Positions 34,801 to 46,800 of a stretch of DNA of 64,000 nucleotides are shown here, one piece after another; position 1 is the stretch's first letter; every line of letters begins with the position of its first letter. The stretch covers positions 17,104,161 through 17,168,160 of the forward strand of contig NC_052046.1 of NCBI RefSeq assembly GCF_015832195.1, written 5' to 3'. Under the pieces are notes generated by a model, which ran no database searches, was not told the DNA's origin, and saw nothing but the letters and a program-made list of their open reading frames with translations. Both the position numbers and the translations under genes were made by a program. Source of the stretch: Motacilla alba alba (lineage: Eukaryota > Chordata > Aves > Passeriformes > Motacillidae).

Positions 34801-37800
34801 CTTTGTTTCTTCTCTGGTCTGTCAAAGATCTGGCTGTCTACATCTGTTTGGCTTTCTAGTTTCTCCAAATACATTCTGCAAACATAATTGAGTTTATTCT
34901 GAAACTTAATCCTATCACCAAAGAAAACTACATTCACTGAGAAAACTACATTTGGGAGTTATATTTAATGTTTTAAGTGTATCTTCTCAGAGACACCTGG
35001 AAATTTCAGGGCAAAGACAAAACCTTAGCTGACAGTCTTGAGAAATGTAGAAACCAACACACAGGCATCAGGCACCAAGGCAGCACACCAAACTCCTGGT
35101 AAAACCCTCCACTGCTGACTTCAAAAGCCATGGCTAACTTTGAGAAGCAGTACATTTACCATGTAAATACAGGCACAGAGAAGACACTGTAGATGCAGAG
35201 GTGATACTTTCCAAAGTTAAACATTTGGGGAATGTTTCTCTTAGTAACTTACATCATAATTTTGGCATGCTGACATTTTCAGCTATAAATGGAGCACCAA
35301 AAACATCAACCCTATCCATAAACAGTTTTCTTTAATAGCAAGGTCAGGGTAGAATCAGAATCTAAAGAAGCTACACCTAAGACTAAACTGGAAAATGATT
35401 TTTCCCCTTAAATTGGTGGGCACTGCAAATTTCTGTGGGCCTCAAACTCACCACGAGGGAAAATACAGTTTAGCCACTTCAAAAATTACCTGTCACACCA
35501 AGTTCTTTTAACAAAAGGTGTTTTAATGGACTTACAGTGATACTACTTCTGGATTTACTGACAGTAGACCAGAACACTACAAAGTGTCTAATGGAGCAGA
35601 GGAAGGTCCAAGGAGCATATGCTGGTAGCCTGAAGAGTTGGCTGATGATTTAATACTGGCTGTACTTTGCTCTTTCCCTATTCCCACTAAATTTTCCTGA
35701 AGGCAGTTAAAATACCTTGCTGCAATGAAGTTTTTTCCATGAAACATTTTTGGAAGTTTGCAAAGGGTATAAAGCCATGGTAGGAAAAAAAAAAAGGGTT
35801 ATGCAACCCTTTTGCAGATATGTGAGAAAACAGGTTTACTTATGAGCACAAGAAGAAAATGGAGCAAGGCATGCAAATGCCAACTTGGAAGGATGCCAGC
35901 TCATTGCATCTGAATAAAGCAGTCTTTGCCCTTATGCAGCATATATTCAAATTCTTTCTGCTTGAGAAAGCATCAGACAAATTTGGGTTTAACATATGTG
36001 TGAAAGCTTGATTTATGTACTTTGAGAGTAATCTCCCATCGTAGAGAAGATCTGGAGCTGTTCTGTCAGCTGCAGAGCATAAGCAGTTGGCTGTAGGCTT
36101 CACAAATGCTATGTGATTCTTCACACCATCAGCTCCTCTATCTCTACAGGAAATGGCCAAAGGTCTTGCACCTTCTATAGCCAATAGATTTACAGTGTAG
36201 GTGTGAAAAGGGTGAGAAATGATACCACAGATCAGTGGTATCAGAGCAGGCTGACTGTTCACTGCTGTGTTTAATTTCAGAAATAGCAGCTGTCATTCTG
36301 GTTACAATTGGGTTTGGGTTTTTGGTTGTTGTTGTTTTTTTTTTTTTGTTAAGTTGCAAGTAATTGCTTATTAACCAGCTGCTGCAATAGCAAGTGCCAT
36401 GTTATTTTTAAGCAGGTAGCTTCAAACTGGCACTGCTTTTAATAGGTTCAGAGTTGTGCTAACTGCCAAGCTTCTTCCCACTACTGTGACTTGCTCTTAG
36501 ACAATAGCAACATGTCGGGCTGCAACAGGCCATCAGGTCCACGCAGGAAAATACAGCAGCCAAGGAGAGGAGGAGCTTTTACAATGCTTCATTAAATGTA
36601 AAGCAAGGTTAATACTGGAAGTATTCCAAATTTTCCTTTATATAGTATTAACCCTTTTGTAGCATTAAATGCACAATATGGAGATGTCCTAGCCCCATGA
36701 TGCATTAACTCTTGCTACTATTTTGACCATGTTGACTAATAGAATGCAATGGCTTCATGCTATTTACAAAACCTCCTCCTTTATGGCATACCTCAGGTTC
36801 CTTGGCTCCCCTTTGAAGCCATAGGATAGCTTTAGAGAAAGAAACCAGAAGCAAATCCCTGTCTCCCCACCAAGCCTCTTTTCTAGAAAGGAGTAAGTAT
36901 ATAAGTAAAACTTGTGATCTATAGAAGGCACAGGAACTTTAGGAAATCTCATCTGGTAATACTACTGAAATGTTTCCTATCCAGCATTTCACATATTGCT
37001 GAGAACAAATCTGTGAGACTATGAACACAGCAGGAGCATCCCAAGCTGCTCTGGAAGTGACCCACTCCTGTCAGCATTTTGACCATGCCAGCTTCCCTCC
37101 ACACTGTTCTAAGCATTCTGATCCTTCAGCAGTCGTCTTTTAGCTATGCGCTATTGCTGTCCACTCCCCCATCCTGCTGCTTCTTGTGTTTGCTTCATTC
37201 ATTCCTTTTAAAAGTGCAAAGAGATTTCACAAGACTTCTTTGTAATGGGATTAAATAATCTTCAGGTTTTTTCCCCACTAGTTTACTCCATAATGAAAAT
37301 ATGTTCTCTATGCCACACACATGCTGAATAGAAATTTCTTCTTAATCTCTGGTCTAGTACTTCATTTCTAAAAATACAGACAAGCAATGAAGAGAAACTC
37401 ACAGCTTCTTTGTGGCTTCTTGCAAGAAGCCACAGACATGAATGGAAGAGTATCTGCAACTGGAGAATTATTTGCTGCTCTACGTTTCTAGCATGGCTTT
37501 TGAGCATTTGCTCTTTCAACAGCAGTACTAATTTACATAAACACATGCCTGCCTAATTTGGAAGTACAGTGACTTGTGTTTCTTACATGGACTTTTGGAG
37601 GTGCAACCATGTGGCTTCACAAGGAAACTTCCTAACAGCTAATATAATACTTCTTCACTTTAAGGGCACAAAATTCTTATAAATCTGCCAAAACCTACTC
37701 AGCTCACCAACCAAGATCATATTTCAGATATTTAGTTTCAACAGCTAAAACTCCTCGGTTATTTTTCATTCAATACCTTCTCTTATTTTTTTCCAAAACC

Positions 37801-40800
37801 CAATTATACAGAAATTCTGCGCTGCAAAATAATTTTGCCCATTAAGGTATGTGACATCGTCCTGCACTTGTTCAAGAATGGAAGTCAAAAGGAAAAAATT
37901 TGGAGAGGGGAGGCATTGTGGTGGTGCTCCCCAACCAAGTAACAGTACTGCTTGTACCAATTGATTTGTTCTGATACTTTTCAAAAATAGATTTTCTCCT
38001 GATACCAAAAGGCCCCAGTAATTGTATTTCCTACAGGGGTCCTGCCCTAAAGAACAGAAGCAAGGCACACTTTCCCTTTAGGGATATACCTATTTTCACT
38101 CTTATTTCTGTCTCTCCAACCCTAATGGAATCACAGCATCATTAACTTAAGAGCAGAACAGTGAGAAAACAGTTTCCAAGAGAGAAAATTCCCCTGTGAC
38201 ATAGAGAAACTAGAACACTTCTCAGCTTGTCCGAGCACAAGTAGTAAGACTCTGGAGACAAAACAAAGGTGCAGAAAGTCAGTTCTTGTGAAATAAATCC
38301 CTACTTTGAGAGGCCTTAGTAGCTGATACAAGTTTGAGAAGCAAGCAAGTAGAAGGCATTTACTTTACTTAGCTTAGCATTTACTATTAGTCATGTCTGT
38401 CTTTGGTTTATGGTATCTGCCTGAGCAGTACGGAAGAGTCCTGTGGCATTACTGTTCCAGGAGGCACAAAATACTGCTGTGGCTGCAGTCAGTATTTGGA
38501 TCCATTACTGGCTACCGTCAGGAAAGCTCATACTTCAAAGCAAGTCTGCTGACCCAAAAAGTCCCAAGAGCCACAAACCATAGGGATTCTTCCCAAACCA
38601 AGAAGCTCTGATTTAGGAATGCTTAAGCACACTCAAGTCCATGTACACAAGTATGTGGTTTGCTCTGGGATTTCAGAGGTGGAGGGAGAAGATATGGAGC
38701 TACTGTCTGTAGGTGGTTTTGTTAACAAGGCAGGGGTGGAAGAAAGTGAAAGCACAGGAGGCATCAGTGTTTTGAAGGTTTCATAAAAACAGCCTTTGCA
38801 TAACTAATATGAAAAGATGGGGCAAAATTTTTCAGGAGGCCTGGGATTAGGCATTAACAGCTGAGAATCCAGGCACATTCATAAAATAGGAAAATTTCAT
38901 TTTTACATATATCCTAAGGACATCCTTACAGGAGACAATATCCCCTCCCCCAAGACTGTGAAGACTTCCATTAGGAAGCTGGGAGATGCATAGAGTGCCA
39001 AAGTCACTACTCACCTTCCAACTCCATCAGTAAATACACACTCCTTTCCTTGAGGACAGTGCAGTAGTCACAGTGCAACACACTTGCACCAGACACACTT
39101 TGCATCTGAGCATCTTTGATAAAAGCCTGTATTAAAATATGGTCCTCCAAGAGAATGGACAAGCTGAGACATTCAGGCTAGATTCTTGCATATTGTTATA
39201 AAGCAACTGAAACCAAACATTTAGACAGATACACAGTGATAAGTGATACAGATAAGTGATCTGCCATCCTTCTTCTCGTCCTTCAGCAATCCAGACACAC
39301 CTTCTCTGCTCAGACTAGGCAACAGCAGAGAGAAAGGCTCCCTTCAGAGATTTTCAAAGCTTTCGCCTACATCTATAAATATTTGCAGAATAGCTCTTTC
39401 CTTTCTGCTTGTTATGGGAAGCTTGAGAGATGCCTTCATATAAAAGCTAGTTTGTAATAAATGCTGTTACTCAAATAGCTCTGTGTAAGAGTTATTCATC
39501 ATATTTCAGCTACTACAAACTCTGGAATTCAAGGAAATAGAAGAAATTCAGTAAGCAGTTTAAAATTGCAGTTCTGTGCACAAAAGAGCCACAATATGTG
39601 CTTCATATACAATCTTACATTTATGCAAATATTACATGGAAGTGCAGTAGCTTATTTTGTACCTGGAAGCACTGTATCTATGAATAAACACAGAGCTTGT
39701 TGGCATCAGCCAACAAAGACACTGCCTGCAAACCAGAAATATGGATAATGTCTCTCCCATGTACTTTTAAACACAGCAGGCTCACATCCAAATAGAAAAC
39801 TGTATTATAAAAGGAATACAGAGCCATAGAAGAATTCATGAGTCACTCATGAGCTGGGCTTCTCAAAAAAAAAAAGGGAATTAAAAAAAAAAAAGGCAAC
39901 TTGGACTTTGATGCCTGTCAATACATTTTGCCTTTTTAATGAGGTCACCTTCTTTTCATAAATACATATTTATGACCCCTGGTAAATCTGCATCTGCATT
40001 ATTATATGTCTTTTGGTTTATTTTGATTGGGCAGAAAATACAAAAGAAAGAAGCAACACTTCAGAATTAGTTCTTCCCCTTCCAGTGAGGGAAAAAAGAT
40101 ACAGGTCTGCAGTGCCTTCAGTATGGGGGTATGCCCGAGCTGCTGTTCAAGGGGATGGCATATCCCTGTTACTCTAACCATATCTGTCTTCCCTGTGTCA
40201 GCTCTGATGTCTGAACAGCCCTACAGGGAACTGATCTATGGGAGAGTTGAACTTGGGGGGGGGGAAATGGCTGAACTAGCAAGAAAAGGCAGAGTATGTA
40301 CCAGTCTGGACTCTTTAAGATAGCTGCATCCTGTTGTCAAAGAAAATTGATGTGCAAAAGCTGCCCCATAAGCAATGGGCATAAATGCATGTTACTAGTA
40401 ACAGCTCAGCTTTCAATTCAATATCAACACTATAATCAATCTGTTCTAAACAAATATTATGTGGGCAATGGGGTTTTTTGGGTTTTAATCCTCCGGCTTC
40501 AATTTGGCTGTACATTGCCAAAATAAATTCACATTGACATAATTTTTACTGTAGAGCAGGATAAACAGTAACATTTTATTCTGTTGCAAATTCGAATACA
40601 ACACTTACCTCTCTTCTGATAGAAAAAAAACCCCTTGAAGTTAGTATTTTAACATTTACTAGAAGAACTAAAGCACTGCAATGTATTGCTGTCAGCTCAG
40701 TCCTTGAGGAGCCAGTTCACAATACTGGCATTGTCACTAGCGGCCCTAACTTCCAAGCAAACCATGGAGAAATCAGGTTTTTTTTGTTTGCTTACCATAA

Positions 40801-43800
40801 GAAGTCTAAATAACAATATTAAAAGAACACTAGGAGCACATACAGGTAGAGGCACAAGTGCTTCCATACTTGAGCCTTGCAACATGATCAGTTACCCTTT
40901 ATTTTTTCATCTGCTCAAAGTAAGGTACTTGATAATACACACAGCTACAGCCAAACAAAGCGTTTTCAGTAACACGTCTTTCCATTAGTTTTGGAAGACT
41001 AGTCCTCAACTTTTATGTGGGCAGGAACACAATAAAGACAGTTCTGTAGCTCTAGTGAAAAGCATTTGCAAAAGTGAAGAAATAGACGCTGTGCAAACAG
41101 ACATACCTAAAATACTATGTTAAAGACTCTTGTTTGAGTACTGTTTCGCTCAACCTCCCATCCCAACATAAACAATTAAAATCAAGAGTTTGAGAGCAGA
41201 GGTTGACTGGCACATTTGGGAGCATTGAGTACCCAAAGCAGCCTACAGCCTGTTTTCACTCGTGAAAACTATGATCTCTCTACAAAAGAAGACTGTCAGT
41301 CCCAGCCACTGAAATACCAGTTACCCTCCTGTTCTCATCTGTAATTCCATGTGACCCTGGATACATAAAATATTCCCAATAACTTGTAAGAGAGCCACTC
41401 AAGTTACATCGTGCAAGACTGATCATCCCTTTCTGTCCTAGGTCTAAGCAGCACAAACACGTTGCCATCCCCAGAATAGCAGTGCCTCTTGGCTGGGTTT
41501 GTGCAGCCCTATTCTTCATCCTGGGATAGGTGCCGGAAGGGAAGTGCCCAGGCCAGCTACAGCCAAAACTGATTCTGTTACAGAAACATAATCCTCAGGG
41601 CCACACCCATTTCTGCCAACTGTTCTCACTACTGATGGCAGCATGCATTTAGCATTTTAACTTAAAATAACTTTTTAAACATACTTGAAAAGTCAAAGCA
41701 AAAACTGCCTACAGCATCTCCCCGCTAGGGCCAAGGTGCTAATTTGGTCACATGGACACTGGTAGAAGAGGTGTTCCACTACACTTGCTCTCCCATTTCC
41801 AAACCAGGATTAAATAGTTTTGATACAGGAGAGGCCATGCCAGCTGTTTAATTGGGAAAAAAAAAAAAGGAGCAGCATCAGGAGAGGACAGCACAGATAA
41901 TTTGGGATCCATCATCTGTTATAAGGTCACTGGATTCCCACATACTGTTGCGGTCAAACTCCCTCTAGCTTGCACACAAAGCTACTGTTGGCAGAAGCTC
42001 TTATCCCAGAGGTAACAGCTCTGCTTGGACCCAAACTAACCCATCTAGCTCTGCCAAATGAGTCTCAAAATACATTCTCCATCACAGCTTCCTAGACTGA
42101 CAGCCTGCAAGCAGTTTTTTTTCTTGGGGTTTCACTAATTCTGTGTTAGGAAACATAAGAAACTGTAACTTTAACCTGGAAGTGGGCTGGAAACCCAAGC
42201 TTTAAATTTGTCTAGCCCGACACAACAGCTTTTTTACAGGTACAATGACCTCTTTGATGTGAGAGCAACAAGTGATGTATACTGCTGCTTATTTAAACCG
42301 ATGGATAATATAAACTATTTAACATTTCCATGCAACAAAGAGTTAAAGTAGAGAATTTCATGACTAACACAGCGAGTGGTGTTTCCATGTGTGGCCCCTG
42401 CTACAAAATGGGACATGCAGCATAGGGTTATGTTCAAAATTGCAGTTTTTTCTCCTGATACTAGCAAAACCATGCAGAAAGGACTCAGATCATTTTGGCA
42501 ATCTCCTGTAAGCAGAAGAAAGGAATACTCCTCAGCATAATTCAGACTCTTGAAGAAATCTAAATGGTTGCCAAGTCAAAAATGTCATAGAATGACAGGA
42601 TTGTTTAGGTTGGAAAAGAGCCTTGGGATCATTCGAGTTCAACTGTTAACTCAGCATTGCCAAGTCCACCACTCATTTATGTCCCCACGTGTCACATCCA
42701 CACTTTTAACTACTTCCAGGGATGGCAATTCCACCACTTCCCAGGCAGCCTGGTTCAATACTTGACAATCTTTTCCAAGTACTCTCATCCTGTTGCTGGC
42801 TGCCTAGGACCCCCACCTGGGTACAACCTCCTTTCAGGCAGTTGTAGAGAGTCATAAGGTCACCCCTGAGCCTCCTTTTCTCCACGCTGAACCCCCAGCT
42901 CCCTCAGCTGCTCCTCTGAAGACTGGTTCTCTACAGAGTCATGGATTCACCTGACAGCACATCCATTCAGCAGCTAACTTTTAAGAGCACACTTTCTGCA
43001 GTACACATCCGCACGCACCAGACGCCTACAGCTGCACCAGAAAGCGGCATGCTAGTGTCTGGTTATGATTAACACAGCCTCTGAGTAATGCCACATGCTA
43101 ACAGCCTGTCCTGCTGGTGACTCAGCCCGTGTCTGCAGAACATGTGCAGGGCACAGATGAAGCCAGCATCAGAGTTCAGAAAACGAACAAGCCATCAAGT
43201 GCTGCAGGTTTGGCTTGGAGCCAGCAGCAGCACTCTGCCTCACCATATGGGCAAGTGTGTGTGTGTGATGTGTTTTCCTCACCTTCCTGCACTAGCTGTC
43301 CTTTTGAAGACATCTGAACTCGATTTGGTTTCTTGGTATGCACTAAGGCTATGTTAATTAGCAAGACAAAAACATACTGCACAGGAGCCATTAACCTTCT
43401 TCAGATGTCCCTACAATGGCCTCATGGCAGTTTCTCAAAGAATAATCTTCTTATCAGACAGAAGGAAGTCTAAACTCCACAAAGGCTCTTATTTTTACTG
43501 GGCAATATAGCTCAGCTAAAGACATAAAATGGGTGCAGAAACAGACAGGGCTCTGGAAACTCATTGACTAATTAATGAAAAACAAACTCATCTCCAATGA
43601 AACACTTCCTCTTCAAATGTCATCTTAGAAGAGTTAAAGGCATTTGTACCCCTCTAGTTTAATGATGCTACTAAGCAAAGGCATATTTTGCAGTTAGTAC
43701 AGAACTGAATGAACACAAGGACAGATTTGAGCACAGCAAGTGTCTGATCCAGGACAAGACACAAGGACAGGATTTGTGGTATTTTGATGTAGCTTGCATA

Positions 43801-46800
43801 GGAAGGGTTTGATTTGCACTGACGTGCCACCTGCCCATGTGGGAGGGTGCCAAGAATCAAACTCGTACACACAAAGCCCCAACACAGCTAAGGTTCATAT
43901 TTCCTCTTCAAGAACTTTCCAGACAAGCTCTTTTCATGGATTCAAAAGAATATGCCACAGGCACTCCAGAAAGCATTATTCGAGCCACATGAAGTTAGTA
44001 ACTTCAAAATAAAGAACTCTTTACTTTCTTGCCAAAGGCTGAATTTTTTCCAAGCCTAGTAGGTTGACTAAACAAGGTCTTAAGTCCAGGCTGTTCAAGA
44101 CATCTTCTACTGTCTTGTATGCATCTAGAGCGTTGTATTATCTAATGTGACCCATAACCTTCAATTAATGAGTTGAGAATTCCTCCTGACCACCACTGTT
44201 TACCCAGGCTGCAGAAGAACATGCCTTACACACGTGACTGAGGTAAAAGCTCAGACAACTCCAGATCCCTGACAGACAACTGTAATCCAGTCAGTACGAA
44301 TTATACACAATACACATTGCCACACACCTACCAAGGTTTTTCTTATCTCCAGGTTTGTCCTTCTGTGAGATTTAAGTATCACATTACCAAGTTGTTTAAC
44401 AAAACCATGTGAGAACATGTTGGATGAGAAGGGTCTGCCCCTCTGACAGAGGGGCAAGTCAGTATTAGGGTGCTCTCTGTATAGCAGTAATTGCTTCACA
44501 CTACTATGGAAAAAATGGGTTTGAGTTTGAAAGGCTATTACAAGTGGACCCATAAAATTTTGGAGATTGCCAGTCATAATGAGCAAAAACACTTTAAAAG
44601 CCGACAGGAAGTCATACCACCACATTCGAGTCAAACCCAGGATATAATATTTTTATGAACTTTTTGTATTTACATTAGGTAAGACTGGTAAGCAGGGGAG
44701 ACAATCCAAACAGGTTTAGCCATTAAAAAAAAAATGCATGACAGATCAAAACTGAACATCAAGCTTCGAGATGGCTTTATTTTAAAATAAAGCTATAAAA
44801 CTACCTACACCATACTGAAGAGCTACGCCTTCTGTGTGTAGTTGTAGTGGTTTTTGTTTAGTTTGAACAATTGGTTCACTCACAGTGCATGTTATACTAA
44901 TGCCATGGGAGAGTGAAAAAATCAAAATGCAAAGACAAAAAAAGCAAATTGAATCCGAGGTAGGTAAAAATTGTGGAATGTACATATTATGTTAGCAACT
45001 TATGTCCAGGATTAGAGTTTAATTTTACAATTACATTAACAACAAAATTCCATAAAGTTGTTAATGTCTTCTGTGTTACCACTCAGCAGGGGGAGAACAA
45101 CAAAATCAGTCTTTCCTAAGAGTGAAGATAATTTATCCTAGTTCACTGGAACAATTTCAACTAAAATATAGTAATCCCCAAATGAAGCATTTCTGAATTG
45201 ATCTTATCACTAATATTTACTGTCCCCTTGCTTTCCTCACTCTTCCCTCTCTGTCCTGAAAAAACACAGAAAAATAAAAAGGAAATGGAAAATTCAATTT
45301 GATCTGCTGTTTTGTGCTAGTGGGCCAGGACACACTTGATCAGTGTTTAAGGGTCTTGGTTTGCCTTATTTTAAAATAGGCTTTCCACATCTCATTATAT
45401 CCGACATGTTTCATTATAGATTTTTATAAGGCTTATAAATGTATAAGGCTTATAAGCCTTATAAATTTTGTAAGGTTTATAATACTTTAAAGGTAACTAA
45501 ATTTAAGTAGGATCTTCTTTCCAAAACACACTTGTCATTGGGTTCATTTTAGACATGGCACACAAGCCAAGTACCATATTAAGTATTCTTAGGCATACTG
45601 AACATCATTCTACTTCTTGTCCCAGTCTCATCAACCTGACAACTCCTACTGAGAAGTCTTTAACTGTACCAGACAAGCATCCTACAAAAGCAATTGCACA
45701 ATGTCCCTTGTGCAAAGCAGCCAAGTAAACATTCAGTACCAGGTAGCTAACAGATCTTTTGTTATCACTGAGATGGAAAGAGCATACTTACTGCTACGAA
45801 GAGCATGCAGTACATAGAGAATGAAGAATGGCCAGAATAAAATGAAAGTCTGGAAAAGAAAAGATCAGACATCATCAGTTTTCTTTTACAACATTCACTT
45901 TGCAGTGATACTAATGTATATTATACAAGTGAACTGGTAAAATGCCAACATGCCTATACTACTCTTCAGTGAGGCTCCGTAGGCACATCACACAGATTTT
46001 GACCAAGAGTACAGACTTCACTACTCAGCAGTTATCCTTTTCCAGAGTTAAGCTATCTATACATCAGGCAGTAAGTACTAGACTTTTGACTGACATTTGA
46101 ACAGCAAGGGAGCACATCTTCAAAGACAATAATCAAGTGTCCGTTAATAGTTCATCTTGACAAATGCCAGAATACTTTAAATATAATTACTTCTTAAAAG
46201 TCCTTAACTTATAGCACAGTGTATGTATGAATACAAATTACAATAATCACCCCAAAACAATTACTTGCATGTAGTCACCATCAAGAGGCAGCAGTTCACA
46301 ACTAACATCTAGTGGTTTATATTACATTTGTACACCTTTGTGAAATGTATGATTCACACAGACCCTGATCATTTATTATTGAAAGGCAGGGGGAAAGGCA
46401 GGAATGCAGTTTATTAGCCAGTCAACTGCAAATCAGCCAATATTTGTAGAAGTGATTCGTACTTGGCGATCTCATTGAGAGTGTCAACGCTGCCTTCAGC
46501 TCCCAAAGGCTTGACAACTGACACTGACAGTCCAGGATTCCTCTGGCCAGGTCCTCCCCTGCACAGCTGGTTTCATGGGGAGCCACCGATGTAAAATAAA
46601 CGCCACCCACCTCTTCAAGAAAAGAAGACAAAATCTAAAGACAATTTAGTCTTAAGCAGGGAGATGAAAGAACTGTACTTGGCGCTACTTTTTTCCATTT
46701 TATGCACAGAGCCTTGTAACAGTGCTGCTTCACAGGCCACCAGCCGGGTTTCAGCCAGCCTTCCGTGCAATTTAACTACACAACCAGAGCACTCTCCCCT

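Larger units (their letters stand above)
34105..45791 (-). other. PLPP1: PLPP1 intron (11.7 kb)
   Basis: It holds one CR1 fragment (42585-42936), a perfect hairpin (44436-44456), a 22-base palindrome (45442-45463), a poly-T tract (about 36330-36348 on +), an A-run pair near 39866-39895 and a ten-G run (40255-40264). A 140-codon open frame at 36262-35840 on the - strand matches no protein I know. No retroviral element was recognised. Confidence 0.8.
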
